Notes: generated by a model from the letters alone, not told the origin. DNA of 45,321 nucleotides from Ectopseudomonas alcaliphila (GCF_900101755.1 NZ_FNAE01000015.1:1-45321), one strand, 5' to 3'. Numbered from the stretch's first letter, positions 8,297 through 18,054 are shown. Numbers and translations: made by a program.

Positions 8297-9280
8297 TCAG
8301 CCAAGGACGATCTGATTCTTGCCTTGGCGCTTGGCCACGTACATCGCTGCGTCGGCACGTGCGTAGAGCGCATCGAGGTTGGCATCAGTTGCCAGCAGAC
8401 TGGTCAGGCCCTGACTGACGGTGATGCCGAAGCTGGTGCCCTCATGCCGAAAGCTGAGGCGTTGCACCTCGCGCTGCAGTCGTTCAGCCACCTGCATGGC
8501 CACATCCTGCTCACAGCCAGGGAAAAGCGCCGCGAACTCCTCACCACCGATACGCCCGAACAGATCGCCGCGCCTCAAGGCATTGCTGCCGCAATGCGCC
8601 AGGCGCCGCAACACTTCATCGCCGACCTGGTGGCCGTACTGGTCGTTGATCTTCTTGAAGTCGTCGAGATCGAGCAGCAGGAAGGCCAGCGGGCTGCCGA
8701 ACTTGCGCGCGTGCTCGAACTCGCGGCGGGCGCACTCGAAGAAGTGCCGGCGGTTGCTGCTCTGGGTCAGCACATCGGTGGTGGCCAGGCGATGCAGCTC
8801 GCCTTCCAGACGCTTCTTCTCGGTAATGTCTTCGGCGATACCGACGATCACGCTGCCCTGCTCGGTGCCCAGCCGGGGGCTGACGAAACACTTGTCGCTG
8901 AGCCAGCGCAATTGGCCATCAGCGCGAATGATGCGGTACTCGCGAGACTCCACCGCGCCGGTTTCCAGCACCTTGGCCAGGCTTTCGGCCGCGTAGTCGA
9001 TATCGTCCGGATAAATGCTGTTGCGCCACTCGCCATAGTCGGCCAGAAGCAGCGCGGCGGAACGACCGAAGATTCGCTCATAGGCAGGGCTGACATAAAT
9101 CATCCGCTGCTCGTTCCAATCGAAGGCCCAGAGCACGGCGTTGACGCTGCCAAGCAAGCTGCTGAACAGTTGCTCGCGCGCGCCCAGGCGCTCCACTTCG
9201 GCACGGCTGTGCAGTAGAGCCAAGGTCAGTTCTTCCAATTCGGAAACAGCGTTGCCTTGATCGTCCATTAAAGCGGCCAT
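8297..9280 (-). CDS. PAS-domain diguanylate cyclase (PAS-GGDEF)
   Basis: A 327-residue soluble c-di-GMP synthase. I start at ATG 9280 (MAALMDDQGN) because GAGGGAAGGG lies directly before it; 18 more in-frame residues upstream have no such signal. A coiled helix (about 8-40) leads to a PAS domain (about 45-155: GSVNAVLWAFDWNEQRMIYVSPAYERIFGRS) with a PAC end. The GGDEF domain follows (about 160-325), with an active-site GGEEF at 245-249. An inhibitory I-site RRGD lies exactly five residues before GGEEF, so an active, product-inhibited enzyme is expected. It lies 99 bases after desA on the same strand but behind desA's terminator. The pairing with a desaturase gene matches what I recall of PA0285-PA0286 in P. 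aeruginosa. Confidence 0.92.
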   Translation of the reverse strand: MAALMDDQGNAVSELEELTLALLHSRAEVERLGAREQLFSSLLGSVNAVLWAFDWNEQRMIYVSPAYERIFGRSAALLLADYGEWRNSIYPDDIDYAAESLAKVLETGAVESREYRIIRADGQLRWLSDKCFVSPRLGTEQGSVIVGIAEDITEKKRLEGELHRLATTDVLTQSSNRRHFFECARREFEHARKFGSPLAFLLLDLDDFKKINDQYGHQVGDEVLRRLAHCGSNALRRGDLFGRIGGEEFAALFPGCEQDVAMQVAERLQREVQRLSFRHEGTSFGITVSQGLTSLLATDANLDALYARADAAMYVAKRQGKNQIVLG

Positions 9281-9334
9281 CCCTTCCCTCGCCGTGCAGT
9301 GAAATGAGCATAGTGCGAGCTGTTGGACAAACAC

Positions 9335-9361
9335 AAAGGCCCGCCAGTTCGGCGGGCCTTT
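9335..9361 (-). terminator. Rho-independent terminator after desA
   Basis: A perfect 11-bp stem AAAGGCCCGCC / GGCGGGCCTTT with a 5-base loop lies 18 bases after the desaturase stop. The T-run is short (TTTGTGTTTG on the minus strand), so some readthrough into the cyclase gene is possible. Confidence 0.75.
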
Positions 9362-9379
9362 GCAGGTAACGAACGGAAC

Positions 9380-10570
9380 TCAGACTGCCGCGCTGGAAGG
9401 CCGCAACGAGTAGGTCTTGAGCTGCTCGGCGAACTCACGCAGCGACTGAATACCGCTGGCCTCGGCCTCGTGCACCCACTGCTTCATGGCTTCGAGCATG
9501 TCGTGGCCATTGCTGCTGGTCTTGACCCAGATCTGCTGCAGTGCCAAGCGCTTCTCATAGATCACCTTGAGTGCCTGGCTCTGCGCCAGCAGCTCGCTGA
9601 TGCGCGCATGATGCTGCTCTTCCAGCAGGCTCGGCTCACGCGACAGCAGACGTTTTGCACGGCGGAAAAGGTGACGAACGGACTCGTCGGCCTTGGCCAC
9701 TTCCTGTTTGACCAGCGGAGCGATCACCAGCTTGCGGTACTGCGCCATGATCTGGAAACGGTTGTTGAGGATGGCCATGGCGGTGTCCATGTCCAGGCTG
9801 CCTTTGCCCTCGACCCGATGGGCGATGGGCGCGACACGCTGCACCTGAGCCAGACCGAAGAAGCTGAACAGCTTGATCCAGGCCCAGCCCATGTCGAACT
9901 CCCACTTCTTCACCGACAGCTTGGCGCTGTTGGGATAGGTGTGGTGGTTGTTGTGCAGCTCCTCGCCGCCGATCAGGATGCCCCAGGGCACCAGGTTGGT
10001 AGCGGCATCGCGGCATTCGAAATTGCGATAGCCGACAGCGTGACCAAGACCGTTGATGACACCTGCGGCCCATACCGGAATCCACATCATCTGGATCGCC
10101 CAGACGGTCATGCCCAGTACGCCGAACAGCGCCAGGTCGATGATCGCCATCAATGTCACGCCACCAATCGGGTAGCGGCTGTAGACATTGCGCTCCATCC
10201 AGTCATCCGGACAGTTCTTGCCGTAGATACGCAGAGTTTCCTGGTTCTTCGCTTCTTCCTGATACAGTTCGGCACCTTTGCGCAGCACGGTGCCCAGACC
10301 TTTGATGACCGGGCTGTGCGGGTCATCGACGGTTTCGCACTTGGCGTGATGCTTACGGTGAATCGCGGTCCACTCGCGGGTGTTCTGGCCAGTGCTCAGC
10401 CACAGCCAGAAACGGAAGAAATGCTTGAGCGCGGGGTGCAGTTCCAGTGCACGGTGCGCAGAGTAGCGGTGCAGATAGACAGTCACGCTGACGATGGTCA
10501 CGTGTGTCATCAGCAAAGTCGCAGCCACCAGCTGCCAGACCGACAGGTCGAGTAAACCGTTGTACCACAT
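9380..10570 (-). CDS. desA: Membrane fatty-acid desaturase, DesA-like (delta-9)
   Basis: A 396-residue integral-membrane di-iron desaturase that introduces a cis double bond into acyl chains of membrane lipids. The three histidine boxes are intact: H34RYSAH39, H71RKHH75 and H206NNHH210. Hydrophobic segments surround them (LVAATLLMTHVTIVSVTVYLH, FFRFWLWLSTG, VTLMAIIDLALFGVLGMTVWAIQMMWIPVWAAG). The C-terminal 130 residues are charged and helical and extend beyond the catalytic core. Length and neighbour (PAS-GGDEF) fit P. aeruginosa DesA, which acts on phospholipid acyl chains; the alternative is an acyl-CoA desaturase of the DesB type. Its promoter probably faces the signalling operon across a 161-base gap, with a GATAAT -10 (complement of 10630-10635). 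Confidence 0.9.
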   Translation of the reverse strand: MWYNGLLDLSVWQLVAATLLMTHVTIVSVTVYLHRYSAHRALELHPALKHFFRFWLWLSTGQNTREWTAIHRKHHAKCETVDDPHSPVIKGLGTVLRKGAELYQEEAKNQETLRIYGKNCPDDWMERNVYSRYPIGGVTLMAIIDLALFGVLGMTVWAIQMMWIPVWAAGVINGLGHAVGYRNFECRDAATNLVPWGILIGGEELHNNHHTYPNSAKLSVKKWEFDMGWAWIKLFSFFGLAQVQRVAPIAHRVEGKGSLDMDTAMAILNNRFQIMAQYRKLVIAPLVKQEVAKADESVRHLFRRAKRLLSREPSLLEEQHHARISELLAQSQALKVIYEKRLALQQIWVKTSSNGHDMLEAMKQWVHEAEASGIQSLREFAEQLKTYSLRPSSAAV

Positions 10571-10731
10571 GGGCGCTGTGCCTCTTGAAGGGGGAACGCG
10601 GCTTGTCCTACAAGGACGAACCTGCTCACATTATCCCTGACCCATGCCAGAAAACCAGTTGGTCTTTTAGATGAGAATGTTTCAGCAGTGAAGCATCTAT
10701 ACTGCCCAGCATTTACCGGGAGCGCTGCCGC
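10571..10731. promoter_or_regulatory. Divergent promoter region between desA and the signalling operon
   Basis: The 161 bases between two divergent starts hold a plausible minus-strand -10 (GATAAT, complement of 10630-10635) for desA and a plus-strand TATACT (10698-10703) about 30 bases before the first signalling gene. The -35 matches are poor on both sides, which suggests activated promoters. No operator was recognised. Confidence 0.45.
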
Positions 10732-13038
10732 TTGCCCATGCGTATCGACACCGCCGCCTTGCGTCTGACCCTGGGCTACCTGCTGCTCGCCGCTCTGTGG
10801 ATTCTTCTCAGCGATCATCTATTGACCGCCCTCGGCCTGTCCGTGGCGCAACAGGAGCGTTTGCAATCCCTGAAGGGCCTGGTCTTCGTCGTGCTCACCA
10901 GTTCACTGCTGTATCTGGTGCTGTACCGTCATGCCCTGCAGTACCGCCATGCACGCCTGGAGCTGGTCGGTAACGAGGAACGTCTGCGCCTGGCACTGGA
11001 TGCCACACGTGACGGCCTGTGGGACTGGGACGTGTCCAGACGCAAGGTATTCTTCTCCGAAGGCTACGCCAGGCTTCTCGGCCTCACCCCGCAAACCCTG
11101 GGCGATACCCGCGAGGACTGGGCCGCGCGCCTGCATCCGGATGACGTGGAGCGCGCCCTGCATGCACTCAACGCCGAGTTGAGCGACCAGCCCTACGAAA
11201 ACATCTACCGCCTGCGCCATACCGATGGTAGCTATCGCTGGATTCACTCTCGCGGCCGCCTGCTGCGTGACGAAAACGGCCAGCCGCAGCGCTTCATCGG
11301 TATCGCCAGCGACATCACCCAGCAGCGCGCCATTGACGACAGCCTGCGCCAGGCTGCAGCGGTGTTCGATGCCACCCAGGAAGGGGTACTGGTCACCGAT
11401 GCCGAGCAGCGGATCGTTCACGTCAACCCCGCTTTCAGCCGCATCACCGGCTACAGCAGCGAGGAGATTCTCGGCCAGCACCCCACCCTGCTCAAATCAG
11501 GCCGTCATGACGCCGCCTTCTACCACAGCCTGTGGCACGCCCTGCAGAACCGTGGCGCCTGGAGCGGTGAAGTGTGGAACCGGCGCAAGAGCGGCGAAAT
11601 CTATCCGCAGTGGCAGTGCATCCGCGTCATCCACGACGAGCAGGGGCGCGTCAGCCATTATGTGGCGGTGTTCTCCGACATCACCGCACTCAAGCGTTCG
11701 CAGCGCGAGCTGGATTATCTGGCCCACCACGACCCCCTGAGCAACCTGCCCAACCGCCTGCTGTTCACCGAGCGTGTCGCCCATGCACTGGAACGCAGCA
11801 AGCTCGAGGAGCTGCGCGGCGCGGTACTGCTGATCGATCTGGACCACTTCAAGCACATCAACGAGAGCCTCGGCCACAACGTCGGCGATCTATTGCTCAA
11901 GGGCGTCGGTGAGCGTTTGCATCAAGGCCTGCCCAGCGGCAGCACGCTGGCCCGGTTGGGTGGCGACGAGTTCGGCCTGCTCAGCGAAAATTGCGCCGAC
12001 GCCGCTCAGGCTGCCGAGCTTGCACAACGCCTGCTGCGCAGCCTGGAAACACCCTTTCGCCTCGACGGCCACGAGCTTTACATCGGCGCCAGCATCGGCA
12101 TCAGCCTGTTCCCCGAAGATGCCGATAGCGTCGAGCAGATCCTGCGTAACGCCGACTCGGCGCTGTTCAAGGCCAAGAGCAGCGGCCGCGAAGGCTATGC
12201 CTTCTATGTGCAGGAGCTGACCGACTACGCCCGCCAGCGCGTGGAACTGGCCAGCAGCCTGCGCCATGCCCTGGATAATCAGGAGCTGCGTGTCTACTAC
12301 CAGCCGCTGCATGACCTGCGCGACGGTCGCCAGGTGGGCATGGAAGCACTGGTGCGCTGGCAGCATCCGCAACGCGGGCTGATTCCTCCCGGCGAATTCA
12401 TCCCGATTGCCGAGGACAACGGCATGATCGGCATCATCGACACCTGGGTACTGGAGCAGGCCTGCCAGCAGATGGTGCGCTGGAATGCTGAAGGTTATTC
12501 GCTGGATTTCGTTGCGGTGAACGTCTCCAGCCGCCTGTTCAGCCGCGGCGAGCTCGATGTGAAAGTGGCGCAGGTACTCGCAGAAACCGGCCTGCCGGCA
12601 GAGCAGCTGGAGCTGGAAGTGACCGAGAGCGCGATCATGGAAGACCCGGATGCAGCGCAGAAACTGCTCCTCAGTCTGCGCGCCCTGGGCGTACGCCTGG
12701 CTATCGATGATTTCGGCACTGGCTACAGCTCCCTGGCGCGCCTCAAGCGCCTGCCAGTGGACAAGCTCAAGCTCGACCAGAGCTTCGTGCGCGGCCTGCC
12801 TGACGACCCGGAGGATGCCGCCATCGCCCGCGCGGTGATCGCCCTGGGCCAGAGTCTGGGCCTCAAGGTGCTCGCCGAAGGTATCGAACAACCGGCTCAA
12901 GCGGACTTCCTGCGCGAGCTAGGCTGCAATTATGGCCAGGGCTATCACTTCGGCCGCCCGCAACCGGTACCTGCCAGGACCGTCGACACCACTACGCTGA
13001 GCGAAGCGAAGGATAGCCAGTCCAGCCCCAGGAGCTGA
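10732..13038 (+). CDS. Membrane PAS-PAS-GGDEF-EAL protein, c-di-GMP turnover
   Basis: A 768-residue protein and the first gene of the signalling operon. Two N-terminal membrane helices (about 10-30, LGYLLLAALWILLSDHLLTAL; about 46-64, LVFVVLTSSLLYLVLY) have almost no loop. Two PAS-PAC units follow (about 80-200 and 205-325). The GGDEF domain (about 330-490) has canonical GGDEF at 410-414 but no RxxD I-site before it. The EAL domain (about 500-755) has EAL at 538-540, EVTESAIM, DDFGTGYSS and AEGIE, so phosphodiesterase residues look intact. Hydrolysis of c-di-GMP is therefore likely, with the GGDEF domain either active or GTP-sensing. Start: TTG 10732 has GGGAG nine bases upstream; ATG 10738 is two codons later and equally possible. 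Two bases separate its stop from the next gene. Confidence 0.92.
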   Translation: MPMRIDTAALRLTLGYLLLAALWILLSDHLLTALGLSVAQQERLQSLKGLVFVVLTSSLLYLVLYRHALQYRHARLELVGNEERLRLALDATRDGLWDWDVSRRKVFFSEGYARLLGLTPQTLGDTREDWAARLHPDDVERALHALNAELSDQPYENIYRLRHTDGSYRWIHSRGRLLRDENGQPQRFIGIASDITQQRAIDDSLRQAAAVFDATQEGVLVTDAEQRIVHVNPAFSRITGYSSEEILGQHPTLLKSGRHDAAFYHSLWHALQNRGAWSGEVWNRRKSGEIYPQWQCIRVIHDEQGRVSHYVAVFSDITALKRSQRELDYLAHHDPLSNLPNRLLFTERVAHALERSKLEELRGAVLLIDLDHFKHINESLGHNVGDLLLKGVGERLHQGLPSGSTLARLGGDEFGLLSENCADAAQAAELAQRLLRSLETPFRLDGHELYIGASIGISLFPEDADSVEQILRNADSALFKAKSSGREGYAFYVQELTDYARQRVELASSLRHALDNQELRVYYQPLHDLRDGRQVGMEALVRWQHPQRGLIPPGEFIPIAEDNGMIGIIDTWVLEQACQQMVRWNAEGYSLDFVAVNVSSRLFSRGELDVKVAQVLAETGLPAEQLELEVTESAIMEDPDAAQKLLLSLRALGVRLAIDDFGTGYSSLARLKRLPVDKLKLDQSFVRGLPDDPEDAAIARAVIALGQSLGLKVLAEGIEQPAQADFLRELGCNYGQGYHFGRPQPVPARTVDTTTLSEAKDSQSSPRS

Positions 13039-13040
13039 GC

Positions 13041-14162
13041 ATGCGCGTACTGATTCTCGAAGACGATCCCTGGATCGCCGATCTACTCAAGCAGATCGTC
13101 CTTAGCTTGCGCCCCGGCGCTCGAGTCGACTGCCAGGTGCGCGTGGCAGACGCCATCTCGGCCTGGCAGCGCGAACCGGCTCAGTTGGTGATCGCCGACT
13201 GGAACCTGCCGGACGGCAGCGGCACTCTTCTGCTGCAGGCGGTACGCAGCCAGGACCGTGACGTGGCGCTGGTGATGATCACCGCACGCGCCGACCGCAG
13301 CAGCGTGCTCGAGGTGCGCGCCCTGGGCATCAACGCCTTCATCAGCAAACCCTTCCAGGTGCCCAAGGTTCTGGACTGCCTGCGCAACCTGCTCCCCGAG
13401 GACGATGAACCTCGCGTGGCGGCAGCCAACGACGAGGACTTTCTTCACCATCTCGGCGCCTTGCCCGATGAGGAGATCGATCTGCCACTGCGCGACGAGC
13501 TCTGTCAGCAACTACGCGACGCAGCCGCCACCCCCGGCACTCTGGAGCAACTCGGCGAACACTGGCAGCAGGACCCGGCGGTGCAGGCGCGGCTGATCGC
13601 GGCGGCCAACAGCAGCCTCTACAACAGCAGCGGGCAGCCTTGCGTCAGCCTGCCCGATGCCGTGCGCCGACTGGGTGCGGCCACCGCGCTGAATCTTATT
13701 CAGGGCCTGGCGTTGCGCCCCGTCGCCAGCCTGCAGGACGCTGATCTGAGAACCCTGGGGCAGAACCTGCTGCAGACGCAGCTGGACCTGCTGAACAGGG
13801 TCGGTGTCCTGGCCAAGGCCTGTCAGTTGGACCCGACACCCCTGCACAGCGCCGCCCTGTTACAGCGCATGGGCGAGCTGGCCGTGCTGCAGCAGGCACA
13901 GATCTGGCGCAACCTCGGTCTACCGTTGAGCGAGGAACAACTGCAACAAGCCCTGCGCCAATACAGCGGCGAGCTGGCCAACCGCCTCAAGGCAGACTGG
14001 CGCCTGCCCATCGGGCTGCGTGAACTGATCGGTGCCTGTTACGGCCTGGCGCCCGGCACCGCCCGGCGCGAGCCGATTCTCATGCGTCTGGCCAGCGTCG
14101 AACTGCAGAGTGCCGACAGTCAGGAAGTACAACGCCTGCGCCGCCTGGCCGGGCTGAGCTGA
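13041..14162 (+). CDS. Response regulator with HDOD output domain
   Basis: A 373-residue protein. The N-terminal receiver (1-120) keeps all key residues: acidic pair E7-D8-D9, phospho-acceptor D53 in LVIADWNLPDGSG, Thr in MITARAD and Lys in FISKPF. An HDOD domain (about 145-345) follows, recognised by QLRDAAATPGTLEQLGEHWQQDPAVQARLIAAANSS and DAVRRLGAATALNLIQGLAL. HDOD domains resemble HD phosphohydrolases but lack the metal ligands; they act as binding or scaffold modules in bacterial signalling. AGGAG precedes ATG 13041 within the end of the EAL gene. In this operon it is a candidate target of the three kinases with an output other than DNA binding. Confidence 0.88.
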   Translation: MRVLILEDDPWIADLLKQIVLSLRPGARVDCQVRVADAISAWQREPAQLVIADWNLPDGSGTLLLQAVRSQDRDVALVMITARADRSSVLEVRALGINAFISKPFQVPKVLDCLRNLLPEDDEPRVAAANDEDFLHHLGALPDEEIDLPLRDELCQQLRDAAATPGTLEQLGEHWQQDPAVQARLIAAANSSLYNSSGQPCVSLPDAVRRLGAATALNLIQGLALRPVASLQDADLRTLGQNLLQTQLDLLNRVGVLAKACQLDPTPLHSAALLQRMGELAVLQQAQIWRNLGLPLSEEQLQQALRQYSGELANRLKADWRLPIGLRELIGACYGLAPGTARREPILMRLASVELQSADSQEVQRLRRLAGLS

Positions 14163-14172
14163 GGCGCGACGA

Positions 14173-17100
14173 ATGAGTATACCGAGGTTGGGTCATCGCT
14201 GGTTCGGTCGACTCAGCGCCGGGCGCCGGGATGCCGACCGCCGAGATGCGGGCCATTGGATAGTCATCGGTGGCAGCCTGTGCCTGGCGCTGTTCTTCGC
14301 CTTTCTCGGGAGCCAGGCACTGAGCGAGCGCGAAGCGCTCTGGCAACTGCAGATCAGCAAACAGGCAGACATTCAGCGCATGGCCCTGAACAGCACCCAG
14401 CATGGGCTGCAGGAACGTACGCAGCTGCTGGCCGAAACCATCGCTGCCGATGCCTGGGTGACGGAGCTGGTACGCCAGGCCCACGCCCTGCCGGCGAGCG
14501 ACCTGCAAAGCCTGGCCAGCATCCGCAGCCAGCTCTACACCCGCCTGGCGCCGCGCTGGCGCAGCCTGCAGGCGCACCAGCCGTTTCGCCTGTACGTGCA
14601 CCTGGCGCCAGACGTCAAAGTGCTGCTGCGGGTACACGAACCCGAGCATTTCGGCGACCTGCAGGTCGGCTGGCGCCCGATGGTGCTGGAGGCGCTGCGC
14701 AGCGCCAGCAGCCAGGCAGGTCTGGGCCTGACCCGTGGCAGCATCGGCATGCGCGCCATCGCCCCTTTGCTGGCCGAAGGCGAGCGTGGGTCATTGCAGG
14801 TCGGCGCCATCGAAGTGGCCATGGGCGTGCTCGAGGATCTCGCCCAACTGGACCGCGAGTTCGACAGCGGCGTGGCCCTGCTGCTGCGCGAAGACCTGCT
14901 GCTGAGTTCGGGCAGCGGCGAAGAGTTACGCGGCCTGGCCGGCGATACCCAGCGCTGGCAGTTGATGGATCATTCGCGGCCCCAGATACTGGCCTGGCAA
15001 CAGCAACAGCGACTGCCCGCCCCAACCGAGGGCGATGCCGTACGCCTGCTGGACGACGGCGAACGGCACTACCTGGTCAATCAGGTGGCCTTGAGCAGCT
15101 ACCGGCAACGTCACGACCCCGCTGCAGAGCCATTGGCGGTCGCGCTGATCTGGTACGACGTCAGCGATCAATACAACCTGCACCAGCGCGACAAACGCTG
15201 GCTGGTGATCAAATGGCTACTTGCCTGGTGCGGGGCCGAAGCCCTGCTACTGGTTCTGTTACGCAGCACCCGGCGCAGCACGCAGCGCCTGATGCAACGC
15301 CAGCAGGCGGCACTGCGCGCGCTCAACGAGATCGCTGCTCTGCCCAGCCTGAGCCGCACCGAGCAACTGCGCCAGGCGCTGCGTCTGGGCGCCGAGCATT
15401 TCGGCATGCCGCTGGGCATCATCAGCCGTATCGACGGCGAGCAGTACCAGGTACTGGTGCAGGTTTCTCCCGAAGGTGCCCTCTCTGACGGCCAGCTGTT
15501 CGAATTGGGCGACACCTACTGCAGCCTGGCCTTGCAGCAGGACCAATCACTGGCCATCGGGCACATGGGCGAGTCGCCACACAGGCGCCACCCTTGCTAC
15601 CGCCAGTTCGCCCTGGAAAGCTATATCGGCACCGCCGTGCGCGTGGCCGGCAAGCCCTTCGGCACCCTGGCTTTCGCCAACCCCGAGCCACGCAAGCGGC
15701 CGTTCGACGCCGCCGACCGCGACTTCCTCGGCCTGTTCGCCCGCTGGGTCGGCGCCATTCTGGAACGCCAGCAGCAGGAGCGTGCCGTGCGCGCGGCACG
15801 CGCCTACCTGCAAGCGGTTCTGGACTCAGCCACCGGCGTATCGATCATCGCCACCGACACCTTCGGCACCATCAGCCTGTTCAATTCCGGCGCTGAACGC
15901 CTGCTCGGCTACAGCGCCGAGGAAATGGTCGGCCATCGCACCCCGGCGATGTTTCACCTAGCGGAAGAAATCCAGGCTCGCGCCGCCGAGCTGAGCGAGG
16001 CCGCCGGTCACCCGGTGGAGGGCTTCGAAGTCTTCGTGCACAACGCCCGCGGCGGCGAGCCGGAAACCCGCCAGTGGACCTATCGCCACCAGGACGGCAG
16101 CCTGCGCCAGGTCAACCTCACGGTTAGCGCGATGTTCGACGAAGGCGGCCAGATCACCGGTTTTCTCGGCATTGCCAGCGATATCAGCGAGCTGCTGCAG
16201 ACCACCCGCGCGCTGCAGAAGAGCGAGAGCCGCTTCCGCGGCCTGGTGGCCAACCTGCCTGGTGTGGTGTATCGCTGCGCCAACGATGCCGACTGGAGCA
16301 TGCGCTACGTCAGCGAGGAGATTCGCAATCTCTGCGGCTACCCGGCCAGCGATTTCATCGACAACCACGTGCGCAGCTTTTCCAGCATCGTGCATCCCGA
16401 CGACCTACCCATCACCTACCGCGCTGGCGAGGCCATCGAGCGCCAGGAAAGCTTCGAGCTGACCTACCGCTTGCGCCATGCCGATGGCCATAACGTCTGG
16501 GTTCGCGAGAAGGGCCGCGGTGAGTACGACAGCCAGGGCCGGCTGTTGTGGGTCGACGGCTTCATCTGGGACGTCAGCGAACGCCAGGCCATCGAAGATG
16601 AACTGCGCCTGAGCCAGCAGCGTTTTCTCAATGCCTTCAATACCGCGCCACAGGGCATGGCTCTGGTCGGCCCTGACGGCCGCTGGCTGGAGGTCAACGA
16701 CGAGCTCTGCCGCATGCTCGGCTACGATCGCGAGGAGCTGCTGGCCTGTACCTACGAGCAGCTCACCCATCCGGACGATCTCGACGCCGATCGGCAGAAC
16801 GTCGCCGATCTAGTGGCCGGGCGGATCAACGCCTATCAGATGGAGAAACGCTACCTGGACAAGCAGGGGTGCACGCTCTGGGTATTGCTCAGCGTGTCGC
16901 TGGTACGCGACAGCGAGGGGCGGCCCGTGCATTTCGTCGCGCAGATCCAGGACTTCAGCGATCGTGTCGCCGCCGAGCGCGCGGTGCGCGAGCGCGAGCA
17001 TTACCTGCGTACCCTGCTCGACAACGTGGTCGACGCTATCGTCACCATCGATGAGCAGGGCCGTATCGAAACCTTCAACCATGCGGCCGAAGCGATATTC

Positions 17101-18054
17101 GGCTACCGGCAAAGCGAAGTGGCCGGGCGCAACGTCAGCCTGCTGATGCCCGAACCCTACCACGGTGCCCATGACGGCTACATCCAACGCTACCTGCGCA
17201 CCGGCGAAGCCTGGGTAGTGGGCCAAGTCCGCGAGCTGGAGGGCCTGCGCCAGAGCGGCGAGCGCTTCGCCATGGAGCTGGCGGTGTCGCAGATCAGCCA
17301 CCAGAGCCAGCGCCGCTTCATCGCGGTGATCCGCGACATCGCCGAGCGCAAGCGCACCGAACAGATGAAGAGCGAGTTCGTCTCCACCGTCAGCCACGAG
17401 CTGCGTACGCCGCTCACGGCCATCGCCGGCTCGCTCGGCCTGATCAACGGCGGTGCCCTCGGCGCCGTGCCCGACAGCATGCAGCACATGCTGACCATCG
17501 CCCACAGCAACAGCCAGCGTCTCAGCGCCCTGATCAACGACTTGCTGGACATGGACAAACTGGTTGCCGGCAAGATGCACTTCGACTTGCAGACACGCGC
17601 ATTACAGCCGTTGCTGGAACAGGCACTGCTGCACAACCAGCCCTATGCCGAGCAGCATCAGGTCGAATTGCGTCTGCAGGTCGAGGACGACGCCCAGGTG
17701 CGGGTCGACACCCAGCGCCTGGCCCAGGTGATGGCCAACCTGCTATCCAACGCCGCCAAGTTCTCGCCAGCGGGCACCAGCGTCGAGGTGCGCCTGCAGC
17801 ATTGCGGCGAGGTCCTGCGCGTCAGCGTTTCGGACAGCGGCCCCGGCATACCGGAAGCCTTCAAACCGCGCATCTTCAGCAAGTTCTCCCAGGCCGACTC
17901 CGGTGACACCCGACGACAGGGCGGCACAGGGCTGGGGCTGGCCATCTGCAAGGAAATCATCGAGCGCATGGGCGGGCATATCGGCTTCGACTCGTCTCCA
18001 GGCCAAGGTGCTACCTTCTGGTTCGAACTACCGATCACAGGGAGTGAGTCATGA
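14173..18054 (+). CDS. Sensor histidine kinase: Cache-like sensor, GAF, four PAS domains
   Basis: A 1293-residue membrane kinase. TM1 (about 29-47) and TM2 (about 345-362, LLAWCGAEALLLVLL) enclose a periplasmic sensor of about 290 residues resembling a double-Cache domain. Then come a GAF domain (about 385-545) and four PAS units (about 546-670, 680-805, 815-935, 940-1065). The last has a FixL-like LLMPEPYHGAHDGYI stretch, though heme binding is not implied. The HisKA domain has phospho-acceptor His1075 in STVSHELRTPLTAIAGS. The ATPase domain has N-box LLSNAAKF, G1 DSGPGIP and G2 GGTGLGLAICKE. No receiver domain is attached, so phosphate must pass to a separate receiver such as those encoded downstream. 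Its stop overlaps the next start by four bases. Confidence 0.9.
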   Translation: MSIPRLGHRWFGRLSAGRRDADRRDAGHWIVIGGSLCLALFFAFLGSQALSEREALWQLQISKQADIQRMALNSTQHGLQERTQLLAETIAADAWVTELVRQAHALPASDLQSLASIRSQLYTRLAPRWRSLQAHQPFRLYVHLAPDVKVLLRVHEPEHFGDLQVGWRPMVLEALRSASSQAGLGLTRGSIGMRAIAPLLAEGERGSLQVGAIEVAMGVLEDLAQLDREFDSGVALLLREDLLLSSGSGEELRGLAGDTQRWQLMDHSRPQILAWQQQQRLPAPTEGDAVRLLDDGERHYLVNQVALSSYRQRHDPAAEPLAVALIWYDVSDQYNLHQRDKRWLVIKWLLAWCGAEALLLVLLRSTRRSTQRLMQRQQAALRALNEIAALPSLSRTEQLRQALRLGAEHFGMPLGIISRIDGEQYQVLVQVSPEGALSDGQLFELGDTYCSLALQQDQSLAIGHMGESPHRRHPCYRQFALESYIGTAVRVAGKPFGTLAFANPEPRKRPFDAADRDFLGLFARWVGAILERQQQERAVRAARAYLQAVLDSATGVSIIATDTFGTISLFNSGAERLLGYSAEEMVGHRTPAMFHLAEEIQARAAELSEAAGHPVEGFEVFVHNARGGEPETRQWTYRHQDGSLRQVNLTVSAMFDEGGQITGFLGIASDISELLQTTRALQKSESRFRGLVANLPGVVYRCANDADWSMRYVSEEIRNLCGYPASDFIDNHVRSFSSIVHPDDLPITYRAGEAIERQESFELTYRLRHADGHNVWVREKGRGEYDSQGRLLWVDGFIWDVSERQAIEDELRLSQQRFLNAFNTAPQGMALVGPDGRWLEVNDELCRMLGYDREELLACTYEQLTHPDDLDADRQNVADLVAGRINAYQMEKRYLDKQGCTLWVLLSVSLVRDSEGRPVHFVAQIQDFSDRVAAERAVREREHYLRTLLDNVVDAIVTIDEQGRIETFNHAAEAIFGYRQSEVAGRNVSLLMPEPYHGAHDGYIQRYLRTGEAWVVGQVRELEGLRQSGERFAMELAVSQISHQSQRRFIAVIRDIAERKRTEQMKSEFVSTVSHELRTPLTAIAGSLGLINGGALGAVPDSMQHMLTIAHSNSQRLSALINDLLDMDKLVAGKMHFDLQTRALQPLLEQALLHNQPYAEQHQVELRLQVEDDAQVRVDTQRLAQVMANLLSNAAKFSPAGTSVEVRLQHCGEVLRVSVSDSGPGIPEAFKPRIFSKFSQADSGDTRRQGGTGLGLAICKEIIERMGGHIGFDSSPGQGATFWFELPITGSES

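Noticed and set aside
15800..17340. Heme-binding oxygen sensor in the fourth PAS domain of the first kinase
   Set aside because: The LLMPEPYHGAHDGYI stretch is FixL-like, but this motif is common to PAS domains that bind no heme, so no ligand is claimed.
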